Source: Planctomyces sp. SH-PL14 | GTDB taxonomy: Bacteria > Planctomycetota > Planctomycetia > Planctomycetales > Planctomycetaceae | Length of the DNA stretch: 64,000 nucleotides | NCBI RefSeq assembly: GCF_001610835.1 | Contig: NZ_CP011270.1 | Span: 3,366,001-3,430,000, forward strand | Direction of reading: 5' to 3' | Shown: positions 52,838 to 61,050 of the stretch, one piece after another | How the letters are laid out: the number at the start of each line of letters is the position of its first letter | How positions within the stretch are numbered: the stretch's first letter is position 1 | Translations under genes and position numbers: made by a program | The notes under the pieces: model-generated | What the model saw: the letters and a program-made list of their open reading frames with translations, nothing else | Told to the model about the DNA's origin: nothing | Databases searched by the model: none

Positions 52838-53105
52838 TGGAGCGTCAGACACCCGCAATTGAGACACGTCGCCGGACCTGCCCGATTGTGGGTTCCGGGA
52901 CGAGTACTCCGTCGCCGAGGACCGCTGCGCCCGGTGCGAAGCCCCGTTTGAGACGCCCCTTGATCCGCTGACGTCCGGCGTGGCTCACTGCGGCGTCTGC
53001 GACACCTTCTGGCGACAGTCGTTCCTGATCGATGTCGTCTGCCCCGAGTGTGGACAGAGAGTGTGCATTGCTCGACGTCTGGAAACCCTCTTGGCCATGA
53101 AGTGA
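52837..53105 (+). pseudogene. Zinc-ribbon protein gene split by a one-base deletion
   Basis: ATG 52837, with GGAGGGA upstream, opens MERQTPAIETRRRTCP, then the frame fails. Another frame continues without a start as DCGFRDEYSVAEDRCARCEA and ends in CPECGQRVCIARRLETLLAMK at 53105. Joining them at about 52883 restores RTCPDCG, giving CPDC, CARC, CGVC and CPEC pairs, a double zinc ribbon of about 89 residues. One missing G in CCCGATT explains the break. It is either a real decayed gene or a base-calling error. Confidence 0.6.
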
Positions 53106-53120
53106 AGGACGGGCCCCGTC

Positions 53121-53250
53121 ATGAAGACCATCGAAATCGGATCCGCCGGCGGGAAGGCGTTTGCCCTCCCCCTCGATGCCGTGACGCAGACGATCGCGAT
53201 TCTCGCCAAGCGGGGTGCGGGCAAGGCGGACGACAACTCAGAGAGAGAGA
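53121..53250 (+). pseudogene. N-terminal remnant of a P-loop ATPase gene
   Basis: From ATG 53121 the product starts MKTIEIGSAGGKAFALPLDA and continues VTQTIAILAKRGAGK, where a Walker A RGxGKT motif should be completed. Instead the reading frame runs into unrelated sequence (ADDNSEREMGG) that belongs to the foreign insert. This N-terminus resembles the HerA/DUF87-like ATP-binding proteins of many planctomycete elements. The C-terminal end of the same gene appears at 54258-54570; about 400 codons between them are missing. The exact break is near 53226. Confidence 0.5.
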
Positions 53251-53271
53251 TGGGGGGATTCAAGCCCTATT

Positions 53272-54090
53272 TCAGCCCTCACCTTCAAGGCGTGCTCGTT
53301 CCTCTTCCAAGGCGCGTATCCATTCGGGCATCGACTCGGCATGCGTCGTCGCAATTCGCTGAGCCTCTGCCTTTGTCTGTTCCTCGATCGAGCTAACGGC
53401 CGACTCATATTCCTTCCAAGTGTTACGACAGGCCTTCACCAGAGGTCCGGCAACGGGAAGAGTTTCGCTAAGATTCATTATCAAGAAGTAGATGAACGAT
53501 GAAGCGTACTTCTTGGTAGAGACGACCGCGAAGAGCGATCCAGTCTTGGACCGCTTGAGCATGTTCATGACCCGCCGCAATGCCGCTTGAAGCCTGGCAC
53601 CGTCCAGCTCGGGGATTATTGCTACCTGTTCTAGAATCGCGATGAGTTTGTCGATCAACGCGTTCAGCCCGTGCTGGGCACGAAACTTGTTGAACAAATC
53701 ATCGACGTCGATCGACTCGCCGAACCGCGGATCGTCCCAAAGATGCAGTTCGACTACCGGCCTGACGGCGACGCATGTCAAAAGTGCATTCTCAACCGTT
53801 GCTTCATCCGACACGATGCCATCGCTGATCACGAAGAAGCCTCGGGCCCTCATATCGATTTTCACCAAATCCAGCGCGGCCGACAGTTTCTGAAGCCAGT
53901 GGGGTTCCCCCCTTACGGTCAAAAGTTTCTTTAAGCCTGCGATCGCCTGCTTCAAATGCTTGAAGTACTCAGTGAGTTCGGATCTTCCGGCGGCCGCATG
54001 TTCCACGTCTTTCAGTGAGGCAACCAACGCCTGAGTTGCCCGGTTCAGCTCATCGATGTTGGGGGTTGAGACCCGGTTCGAAAGTGCCAT
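53272..54090 (-). CDS. Unknown helical protein that has replaced the middle of an ATPase gene
   Basis: A 272-residue protein on the opposite strand to the phage operon. The first 80 residues are helical (NRATQALVASLKDVEHAAAG); a hydrophobic stretch near residue 200 (SSFIYFLIMNLSETLPVAG) may be one membrane helix; the C-terminus is a charged helix (EEQTKAEAQRIATTHAESMP). Codon use is less GC-rich than the neighbours. It sits exactly between the two halves of the broken ATPase gene. I do not recognise the family; defence or immunity cargo is possible but not shown. Confidence 0.6.
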   Translation of the reverse strand: MALSNRVSTPNIDELNRATQALVASLKDVEHAAAGRSELTEYFKHLKQAIAGLKKLLTVRGEPHWLQKLSAALDLVKIDMRARGFFVISDGIVSDEATVENALLTCVAVRPVVELHLWDDPRFGESIDVDDLFNKFRAQHGLNALIDKLIAILEQVAIIPELDGARLQAALRRVMNMLKRSKTGSLFAVVSTKKYASSFIYFLIMNLSETLPVAGPLVKACRNTWKEYESAVSSIEEQTKAEAQRIATTHAESMPEWIRALEEERARLEGEG

Positions 54091-54257
54091 GCCTGCCCTG
54101 AGTTCTTGTCTGAGTCAGTGACTTCGATCCGCAGTGGAGAGTGTATCGAAATAGCCAACGAGATCGCTGTCGCCACGGATCACCGCATTCCCATCAGCCC
54201 GTGGGAGGTCGCAAACATTAAAAACCCAGAGAGCACCGCAGAAGTACATCCCCTAAG

Positions 54258-54570
54258 GTGTTCTGCACCTTAATGATAAGGCACAGGGCGGCGGCCCAGG
54301 AGGCGAATCCGGCACCGAGCAGTCTCGAGCTGCGGGAGTGGCTCCGGAAGAAGCTCAGCAAGGCCGAGAACGAGATTCTCGACGTCCTGGTCGCTGCGGC
54401 GGGCGATCGCCCGAGCGCAACTCAGATCGCAGAAAAAAACGTCAAGCGGGTATTCGGCCGATGCTGGCGGTTTCAACAACGCTTTGGCCCGGCTGCGGTC
54501 TCTCGAGGCGGCGGTGGGGTATGAGCGGGACGGCGGGGCGCGGGCTCACCCGGCATTCTTTGAGGGGTGA
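54258..54570 (+). pseudogene. C-terminal remnant of the P-loop ATPase gene, with an extra base in an A7 run
   Basis: The frame from 54258 gives LELREWLRKKLSKAENEILD and SATQIAEK, then goes out of register at AAAAAAA (54433-54439). Removing one A restores TSSGYSADAGGFNNALARLR and ends at TGA 54570 with AHPAFFEG. This is the winged-helix tail (GGGFNNAL-type) normally found at the end of planctomycete HerA/DUF87-like ATPases whose start is at 53121. The wanted shift is +1, so A-AAA-AAC slippage, which gives -1, would not repair it. Confidence 0.55.
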
Positions 54571-55030
54571 ACTCAAGTTCTGGTGAGCTGACCTTTGCAT
54601 CGGGGGCATCTGTAGCGCGTGATACCCTCCGTGGGATTCACGGAGGGACGACAGAATTGTTGTGAATCGGGCCTTGCGGTGGGGGGCTGCTATCGCGCTG
54701 AATGCGTGGCGTTGGGCCGTACCAGAGGAGTTTGTGAGATTTGGGCTTGCAGTGAGGGGGCTGATAGCTCGTTTGATGGGCTCGTGACGTCGTGGGCGTG
54801 ACGGCAAGGCAACTTGGCCTTGCAGGGGGAAAACCCTAGGGCGCTGAATACTCGGCGACGGGGGTTGTGGCGGAGAAGTGGTAGCGCGCGAAATGTCGGG
54901 CAGGGGGGAGGAACGCCCGCACGGCGCAATCAACTCACCGTGGGGTAAGGAGAGGATTCTCCGAATTGTCAGTGATTTCTAGGGCGTCGGGGTTGTAGCG
55001 GAAGGATCGCTAGCGATCAGCATCGCGCCC
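54571..55030. other. Non-coding gap with a perfect hairpin and a 14-bp palindrome
   Basis: A 460-base gap in the prophage without a credible gene. It contains CCCTCCGTG-GGATT-CACGGAGGG (54625-54647, nine perfect pairs, no T-run), probably ending the upstream transcript, and the perfect palindrome GATCGCTAGCGATC (55005-55018), 13 bases before the next gene, in operator position. A promoter for the following two membrane-protein genes is expected here. Confidence 0.4.
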
Positions 55031-55321
55031 ATGACGAACCAAACCCGAATGGAGTTCGAGATGAGTAACCGGATGGAGTCGAGCATGAAGTCGGGAACGA
55101 AGCAGGGTCGCCGCCGGCGTGTTGCACCGCGCCCCACACCTACCCCTCCCTGGTGGAGCCGATGGAAACCCACGGTTCAGGGGCTCCGGGAGGGATTGGG
55201 GCGTTTCCGGGCGATCATCACGCGTGTTGATCCCAAGGTCTGTCTGGCGATGATCGAGCTCTTGGTGGCGCTGATCGGGCTCGCAACTTTGTTGCTCAAG
55301 GTTTACTACCAGGTCAACTGA
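55031..55321 (+). CDS. Small single-pass membrane protein
   Basis: A 96-residue protein. The N-terminal half is basic and proline-rich (KQGRRRRVAPRPTPTPPWWS) and the C-terminus is one hydrophobic helix (CLAMIELLVALIGLATLLLK). ATG 55031 follows a perfect palindrome; in-frame ATGs at 55061 and 55073 are alternatives. It precedes a larger membrane protein on the same strand. Function unknown. Confidence 0.45.
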   Translation: MTNQTRMEFEMSNRMESSMKSGTKQGRRRRVAPRPTPTPPWWSRWKPTVQGLREGLGRFRAIITRVDPKVCLAMIELLVALIGLATLLLKVYYQVN

Positions 55322-55468
55322 TCGTGATGCCGGAGATGGCAGGAGCGGAACGCCGCTCGTTCGGGTGATGAAATTGGTCGGAAGTATCGGCCACTGTCAT
55401 TTCGTGGAACCTCGGATCGGACGTGAGTATGCTCCGTGCCTTCTTTTGACGCTCAGCGGGAGGGCCCA

Positions 55469-56461
55469 ATGGCAGATACGACGTTCCCCACGAAGAAAAC
55501 CGTCAAGGGGGTGTGGTTACTTGATGAGCAGCAGTTGCGGGAGTTGGATGGGATTCTGGACGAGGCCTTTGAAGTCATGATGGACATTCACAAGGCCACC
55601 ATTCTGAAGAATCAGAAGGAACAGGTCGCGTGGACGGAGAAGAGATACTTCCGCAATCCCGAGGAGAAGGAGAAGGCGATCGAGGATGCGAAAGAGCAAG
55701 AGAAGAAGCGGGCCGTCGAGAAGAAGCGCCGTGAGATCCGGTTCATCGGTGTATCGGACAAGAAGTGCTTCGAGTCATTCAAGGAGGCCTTTTCCAGCCA
55801 TGAGATGACCGAGGAAGAGCCAACAGGTTTCAAAGTCACCATGACAACATGGGGCGCCCGTCTCGATGTGACACTGGGAACGTTCTGGTTCGAGAACCTC
55901 AGCGGGCAGATCGAACCAGACAACAACAAGTCCTTATCCGAGTGTTTGGTATCTCTGGGAAACTGGGCTGATCGAACCAGACAGCCCAAGTGGATTCACC
56001 GTTGGAGGCATGGATACGTAGGTCTCGTTCTGGGAACGATCTTCCTGACAACTATGGCCCTCCTGTGGGTTGTGCAGAGCGGCACGACGACGCGCCTAAC
56101 AGCCTTGGGCAAGAAGCTCGAAGGAATCATGAGGTCCGGGGTGACGGACGAGAATCGCAATGAGGCAATCCACCTGCTCATTCAAAGGGCCGTGAACGCC
56201 CCCGTTGTGGAATATGTCGCAGAACCTCACACCGTGTATCGCATGGGGCTTGTCGTTGCGATTGGGGCGATCGTTGTTTGGTTCCTGTTCAGGCCCCCAC
56301 GAAATGCAATTGCGCTAGGGCAGGGACGCAAAATCTATCGGCGACACATTCGAAAAATATCCCTGGTGGACCGGTTCTTCGTCGGGGTCGTTGTGTTGGG
56401 GTTGGTTCCAACTCTGGTTTGGGATTGGGTACTGCGCCTACTTCAGGGCGCTGGGGGGTAG
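55469..56461 (+). CDS. Three-helix membrane protein of unknown function
   Basis: A 330-residue protein from ATG 55469 (CGGGAGGG 4 bases upstream). The N-terminal 190 residues are soluble with a charged helix (EEKEKAIEDAKEQEKKRAVE). Three hydrophobic segments follow, about 193-213 (VGLVLGTIFLTTMALLWVV), 262-282 (MGLVVAIGAIVVWFLF) and 306-325. The end overlaps the converging minus-strand gene by 24 bases. The codon use is less biased than in host genes. No family recognised; probably cargo. Confidence 0.6.
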   Translation: MADTTFPTKKTVKGVWLLDEQQLRELDGILDEAFEVMMDIHKATILKNQKEQVAWTEKRYFRNPEEKEKAIEDAKEQEKKRAVEKKRREIRFIGVSDKKCFESFKEAFSSHEMTEEEPTGFKVTMTTWGARLDVTLGTFWFENLSGQIEPDNNKSLSECLVSLGNWADRTRQPKWIHRWRHGYVGLVLGTIFLTTMALLWVVQSGTTTRLTALGKKLEGIMRSGVTDENRNEAIHLLIQRAVNAPVVEYVAEPHTVYRMGLVVAIGAIVVWFLFRPPRNAIALGQGRKIYRRHIRKISLVDRFFVGVVVLGLVPTLVWDWVLRLLQGAGG

Positions 56462-56728
56462 AATCGAGGAGGGGTAACCCTCATCCAAGACCGTCTTCAC
56501 ACGTCCCCATCGTAAGAGGTAGTGGTCAGGGCGACCGGCCACCGCCATCTCCCTGACGCATCGCTGGATGCAGCGACGGTAGTCGGGGTCGATGCGGAAG
56601 GCACAGCGGTGCTCGGCGAACTCCGTCGTCAGCGTGGAGCTGAGGGCCAGGATGACGATGTCGCACTGGCCGGGAGGGTATTTCCCCAGATCCTCGCCGA
56701 AGGACTTCTCCAGCGTGCGGATCGGCAC
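56438..56728 (-). CDS. Hypothetical cargo protein
   Basis: A 96-residue protein with GTG start 56728 immediately after the stop of the upstream gene (TGAGTG), so the two are coupled. The sequence (GQCDIVILALSSTLTTEFAE, PDYRRCIQRCVREMAV) is small alpha/beta. No family known. It converges with the membrane-protein gene. Confidence 0.45.
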   Translation of the reverse strand: MPIRTLEKSFGEDLGKYPPGQCDIVILALSSTLTTEFAEHRCAFRIDPDYRRCIQRCVREMAVAGRPDHYLLRWGRVKTVLDEGYPSSILPPSALK

Positions 56729-56998
56729 TCATTCATCGGGCCAGCTCCAGTGGTCCATGCGGTCCGGCCAGTCTCCCTGCAGGATGCAGCTTGAGACCAT
56801 GGAGTACTCGGGGCCGATCATCCCATCGCGCTCGGCCGGGCCGAAGGCGTACTGACGGACAACGGTCCGCTTGCGATCGGCGTACCACGCCTTCCACTCG
56901 GCATGACTTGACGGAGGGCCGCTGTGCAGCGAGCCGAGGAAGAGCCGACGCACAGCGCGAGCCATGAAGGCGCGGTTGTCTGGCGTGAGAAGCGACAT
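56729..56998 (-). CDS. Hypothetical cargo protein
   Basis: An 89-residue protein from ATG 56998, starting MSLLTPDNRAFMARAVRRLF and ending WPDRMDHWSWPDE. A GGAGGTTGT lies upstream of the ATG on the minus strand, a good ribosome site. It is rich in Trp at the C-terminus. It forms a pair with the next gene downstream. No family recognised. Confidence 0.5.
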   Translation of the reverse strand: MSLLTPDNRAFMARAVRRLFLGSLHSGPPSSHAEWKAWYADRKRTVVRQYAFGPAERDGMIGPEYSMVSSCILQGDWPDRMDHWSWPDE

Positions 56999-57224
56999 GC
57001 GAACAACCTCCGTGATTCGCGGTCGGAGGCAGCGTAGCGGGCAGAAAATGGCATGTGAAATCCGCGTGGAATCCGGGCCGTACCGCACGCGTCTGGCATG
57101 CCATTGCGGCAGCCGCCCGACCGAGGGGGTCCTTCCCGCGGCCACCCCCCGGCCGACCCACAGCGGAGCGGCAACTTTGAGGGACACACTTTCTTTCCCT
57201 CAACGACCTCGAACGGAGATGGCG

Positions 57225-57785
57225 TCACAGATCGGGCCGTCGACGACGCCGGATCCGGAAGGCCTCAAATAGCTTCGGCTTCTCCTCGCGGTCGATGGGC
57301 TTGATCCGACAAGCCTGATATCGGAGCCAAGGCTCCTGGTACCCTGGGCTGGCCGGGTCGCTGAATCCTGGCGGCATGGAGCTCTGGAGCTTCTTTCGGA
57401 GCCGCGCGTCCTCCTTGCAGTGAATCACTGCGGCGATCACGAATCTCTCAAATATGTCACGGACGGCATCTTCCGTAGGAGGCTCAAGCGAGAGCAGCTT
57501 CTCCCTGATGACTTTTCGCGGGACGACATGCTCGTGGCGGAGCTGCTTCTTCCAAGCCCCTCGCGTCGTAGTCGTCCGCTTCAGATACACCCGGCGCGCT
57601 CTCGCCGTCCAGTACCTGCAGCCGCCGTGTTTCCCGTCGAACTCAGTCCAGTACCACATCGCCCGCTTCAGCACGGCACCCTTCGTTGGGTCCGCAACTG
57701 GTGCTGTGAGGATAAACGTGACATCCCTGATGATCTCGTCCTTCGAGTGGTACTGCCCGACCAAATCAGCTGGTGCCCGCGTCAT
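57225..57785 (-). CDS. Basic protein with HEHVVPR motif, possible nuclease or toxin
   Basis: A 186-residue protein from ATG 57785, whose start overlaps the upstream RHH gene's stop by four bases. The N-terminal half has GGCRYWTARARRVYLKRTTT followed by LRHEHVVPRKVIREKLLSLE; the H-x-H-V-V-P-R motif recalls HNH-type nuclease cores, though the usual Asn and second His are not obvious. The rest is basic and helical. With its ribbon-helix-helix partner it has the layout of a toxin-antitoxin module, but activity is inferred from layout only. Confidence 0.5.
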   Translation of the reverse strand: MTRAPADLVGQYHSKDEIIRDVTFILTAPVADPTKGAVLKRAMWYWTEFDGKHGGCRYWTARARRVYLKRTTTTRGAWKKQLRHEHVVPRKVIREKLLSLEPPTEDAVRDIFERFVIAAVIHCKEDARLRKKLQSSMPPGFSDPASPGYQEPWLRYQACRIKPIDREEKPKLFEAFRIRRRRRPDL

Positions 57786-57973
57786 TCTCGGGTTTCTCGC
57801 TCGTATGGCTTGTCGATGTTGATGAGGACCTCTTTGAGCCCGCCCCGCTCGGCGAACTCTCGCATCAGCTGCGCGACCGACGTCTTGTTCCGGGCCGCGT
57901 AGAGCTCGAGGGCCTTCTTCTCTTTCAGGGTGACTGTCGTTTGGAGCCTCTTGAATCCGAAGGGGAGTCCCAT
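57782..57973 (-). CDS. Ribbon-helix-helix DNA-binding protein
   Basis: A 63-residue protein from ATG 57973. LQTTVTLKEKKALELYAARN is a beta strand and helix in RHH register, followed by TSVAQLMREFAERGG, the second helix. RHH proteins are operator-binding antitoxins or phage repressors. It is translationally coupled (ATGA) to the HEHVVPR gene. The longer frame upstream overlaps the divergent gene and is not needed. Confidence 0.6.
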   Translation of the reverse strand: MGLPFGFKRLQTTVTLKEKKALELYAARNKTSVAQLMREFAERGGLKEVLINIDKPYERETRE

Positions 57974-58103
57974 TGCGCGCACTTTCTCCGTGGACCTGTC
58001 TTGCCTGGTTCGCAGTGCTGCACCGCGAATGTCTCTTGCCACAGAGATGAGCCAAGGAGGGCCGCTCCATTTTCCGTGCTTTTTCCCATCTGTCGAGACG
58101 AAC

Positions 58104-59329
58104 GTGCTGAAAACCCTGCTGGGACTCATACCGCTGCTGCAGTCCTGGTACGTCGGGGCTCCGCCGACGTCACCCGCTGGCACGACCAACGCCACCGACC
58201 GCGCCGGAGCCCTTCGAACTGCCCTCCTGATCTTCGTCTTGGCCGGCGGAGCTGCCTCCGCGACCTACCTGCAGGCGAACGTCACTGTCCTCGGCCTGGG
58301 CGTCGCCGGCGCGGCGACCGCGGGCTACGTGCTGGAGATCCTCCGCCGGAAGGCCAAGGACTATCTCGCCCTCTACCCCACGCTCGAGCAGACCGAGCCG
58401 GCAAGCCCCTTCCAAGTCTTCGAACAAGCCGTCCCGCTCCTGGGCCACGATCCCGATCCGAAGATCACACGAATCCGCCTCAATCTGGATCCGGACGCGC
58501 CCAGGCCGATGAGCCCGTTCCTGCTCCTCTTTGCGTTCCTCTGTCTCGCCGGCGTCGCGATGGCCTCTCCACCTGTCGCGGTGATCTCCGGGCCGTCCGG
58601 GGGGATCCCGGGGGACAAGATCGTCCTGGATTTCAGCCGCTCCACCGGAACGGTGTTCCGCGTTGACGTGCTGAAGCGGGGCGAGAGTGACGCCACCACG
58701 CATTTCGAGGTGGCGGTCGACGGGAAGTCGGTCGACATCCCGAGCTACCCGGGCATCTACGACGTGACGCTCACGGTCGCGAACGAGGAAGGGATCGCGA
58801 TCAAGAAGAAGACTGTCACGATCCTCAACCTCTCGCCGACGCCGAGCCCGCCCGATCCCGCGCCGCAGCCCGAACCGGCGCCGCCGGCACCACAGCCCAA
58901 GCCGGTTCCCCCGAGCCCGCCCGCTCCGACTCCTCCGGCCCCCACGCCGCCCCCGACTCCGCCTGCTCCGCCGGAACCGTTCTCCCGGACGGTCGATTCG
59001 GTGCCGCCCGGTTCGTGCGTGACGCCGTGCAGACGAACGTCCAGGGCCCGCAGCGAGCCGCGGAGGCCCTGAAGGTCGCTGGAGTCTGGGAAGGCGTCTC
59101 CGCGGCGATCGCCGCCGGCACCGTCCGCGGGATGAGCTCGATCCTCTCCGCCGTCATGACGGCGAATCAGACAGCCCTCGGCACCGACGGAATGCTTCGG
59201 TGGAAGGCCTTCGGCACCGTCCTCGGGGCGAAGCTCAAGGAGCTCTACGACACCGGGACACTCAAGACGTCCGAGGACTGGGCCACCCTCATTGACGAGG
59301 GAGCCCAAGGCCTGCGAGCCGTGAAATGA
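58104..59329 (+). pseudogene. Phage membrane protein with proline-rich linker, split by a one-base frameshift
   Basis: A GTG at 58104 opens MLKTLLGLIPLLQSW; two hydrophobic segments follow (LLIFVLAGGAASATYL, VLGLGVAGAATAGYVLEIL), a third at FLLLFAFLCLAGVAMA, a beta domain (VAVISGPSGGIPGDKIVLDF) and a run of PPAPTP repeats. The frame then ends at 59072 with an artefactual tail. In the -1 frame, from about 58980, the sequence goes on as VLPDGRFGAARFVRDAVQTN to a natural stop at 59329. One missing base after GAACCG explains it. ATG 58509 could instead start a second gene with its own signal peptide. It may be involved in envelope or lysis functions; unknown. Confidence 0.5.
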
Positions 59330-59472
59330 GGCACCTCGTCGAGTTCCTGCTCGATCTCGCTTTGCCGATCGCTTGGCTCGCCGTCCTCGTCCTGGTCGCT
59401 CTGAACATCGCCGCGCACGTCCGCATCGACGCGCGGCTCAACGATCCCCCCTCTCTCCCCTGCCATGACTGA
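59326..59472 (+). CDS. 48-residue single-pass membrane peptide
   Basis: ATG 59326 overlaps the preceding stop (ATGA), and the gene ends at TGA 59470-59472, overlapping the next start by 8 bases. The product MRHLVEFLLDLALPIAWLAV continues with LVLVALNIAAHVRI, one long hydrophobic helix with a short polar tail. Holin- or spanin-like size, but no specific evidence. Couplings on both sides support that it is real. Confidence 0.5.
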   Translation: MRHLVEFLLDLALPIAWLAVLVLVALNIAAHVRIDARLNDPPSLPCHD

Positions 59473-60676
59473 GCCCCGCCCCCGCTCGATTCGCGACCTG
59501 GTCGTCGCCGTCCTCCTGGCCTCGCTGGGGATCGGCTCGATCTCCGTCGGCACGATCAACGTCGAAGTGAACCGCGACGTCACGCCGGTCGAAGCCCGCA
59601 ACGGGTGGGATCCGAGCCTGGTCGACCCGAACACGCCGGCCACCGAGCTCCGGGCTGTCGGAACGCTCAATGACACGGGCAAAGGGGCCATCGTCAAGCT
59701 GTGGGACTTCAGCAAGGCGATCAACGGCGGCAGGCACTTCCCTATCTTCCGCCAGCTCATCGGCGACTGCGTCGCCAACGGCGCCGCGAACGCCATCAAT
59801 TACCGGCAGGCGGTCCAAATCGCCCGCGAAAACCCGGACCTCGAGTTCCGTCCCGCCAACCGGCCCTGGATCTACGGCGTCTCCCGGTGCGATCCGGAGA
59901 TCGGCAAGGGGCGGCTCGGCCGCAGCGACGGATCTGTCGGAGACTGGGCGCGCCGCGCCGTCGAAATGCGGGGCGTCCTGGCCGATGACCACCCGGACGT
60001 CCCCCCGTACTCCGCCGCTGTCGCGAAGGAATGGGGCTTTAAGGGGGCTCCGCAGAAGTTCTACGCGATCGCCAAGGACTTCCCCGTCCATGGAACGGCC
60101 AAGGTCACCACCTACGAGGAGGTCCGCGACGCCCTGGCCAACGGGTATCCGGTCACGATCGCCTCGAATGTCGGCTTCGACATGCAGCCGGTCGTGCGGG
60201 ACGGCAAGCACTGGGGCAAACGCTCCGGGAGCTGGAATCATCAGATGTGTCTCATCGGGATCGACGACACGGCCACCTCGCCGTTCGATCGCAAGACCGG
60301 TGCGGCGTACTGTCAGAACTCCTGGGGCGAGTCCGCCCACGGCCAGCCGGCTGACGACGCCCCTCCGGGCGGCTTCTGGATCGACCGAACGTCGATCGAG
60401 AAGATCGTCGGGCAGGGCGACTCCTGGGCCTTCTCCAGCTTTGAGGGGTTCAAGCCCCGCGATCTCAATTTCAACGTCTTCGGCGCCGGTCCGCCGGTCG
60501 CCGTCGCCCACTTCCCGACCGAGGCCGCTCCGCTGGCCCCGCTCTCCGAGGCTCTTTGCGGCCTGCAGGGGGGCTACGCCCAGATCCTGGGTGGCTCGGC
60601 CTCGCTCGCTTCCGCTCTGACGCTCCTGATGGCGGCTCGTCGCCGCCGGCGGAGTGCCACCACTCTCGCCGCTTGA
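59465..60676 (+). CDS. Membrane-anchored papain-like (C1) cysteine peptidase of the prophage
   Basis: A 403-residue protein. One N-terminal hydrophobic segment (LVVAVLLASLGIGSISVGTI) anchors or exports it. The peptidase domain has Cys in IGDCVANGAANAINYRQ, His in SWNHQMCLIGIDD and Asn in YCQNSWGE, the C1 triad. The C-terminus has NFNVFGAGPP, then a hydrophobic stretch (LASALTLLMAA) and RRRRR, resembling a sorting tail. It lies two to three genes before the terminase. Roles could be prohead processing, lysis or surface cleavage of competitors; none is established. The next gene's product shares the FNVF motif. Confidence 0.8.
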   Translation: MTEPRPRSIRDLVVAVLLASLGIGSISVGTINVEVNRDVTPVEARNGWDPSLVDPNTPATELRAVGTLNDTGKGAIVKLWDFSKAINGGRHFPIFRQLIGDCVANGAANAINYRQAVQIARENPDLEFRPANRPWIYGVSRCDPEIGKGRLGRSDGSVGDWARRAVEMRGVLADDHPDVPPYSAAVAKEWGFKGAPQKFYAIAKDFPVHGTAKVTTYEEVRDALANGYPVTIASNVGFDMQPVVRDGKHWGKRSGSWNHQMCLIGIDDTATSPFDRKTGAAYCQNSWGESAHGQPADDAPPGGFWIDRTSIEKIVGQGDSWAFSSFEGFKPRDLNFNVFGAGPPVAVAHFPTEAAPLAPLSEALCGLQGGYAQILGGSASLASALTLLMAARRRRRSATTLAA

Positions 60677-60685
60677 GGTCCTTCC

Positions 60686-60979
60686 GTGTCCCGAATGCTC
60701 CGTTCGCTCTCCGTCCTCGCCGTGATCGCCCTGGTCTCCACCGGGGCCCACGCCGCGGGCCCCGAGGCCTTCAACGTCTTCACTCCGCAGGTCGCTGCGT
60801 CCGCCGCGCCGGTCGATTTCAACGTCTTCCAGGCTCCGGCGATCGCCAAGGTCGCTCCGGCTCTGCCGAAAACGGTGACGGTGGCCACCGCGGCGCCCGC
60901 AGCCGGCCACTGGGAGTGGCGGAAGGTCTGTAACGGCCGCGGGAGCTGCTTCAACCAGCTCGTCTGGGTCACACATTAA
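60686..60979 (+). CDS. Small secreted protein with FNVF motifs
   Basis: A 97-residue protein (GTG 60686; ATG 60695 also possible) with signal peptide MLRSLSVLAVIALVSTGAHA. The mature part has AFNVFTPQVAAS and DFNVFQAPAIAK, repeated motifs also present in the C-terminal tail of the peptidase encoded just upstream. The C-terminus (WEWRKVCNGRGSCFNQLVW) has two Cys, possibly a disulfide. Function unknown; possibly a substrate or partner of the peptidase. Confidence 0.55.
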   Translation: MSRMLRSLSVLAVIALVSTGAHAAGPEAFNVFTPQVAASAAPVDFNVFQAPAIAKVAPALPKTVTVATAAPAAGHWEWRKVCNGRGSCFNQLVWVTH

Positions 60980-61050
60980 GGATCCCGCCGCCGCGGACGT
61001 CGTCGCCGGCCGGAGCGGATGACCTCTCCGGCCTCCTTTGAGGCCCTGTC

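Noticed and set aside
54433-54439. A-AAA-AAC as a programmed -1 frameshift signal in the ATPase tail
   Set aside because: The heptamer is in register for -1 slippage, but the frame that restores the conserved tail is +1. A simple extra A explains it better, especially as the gene is already gutted.
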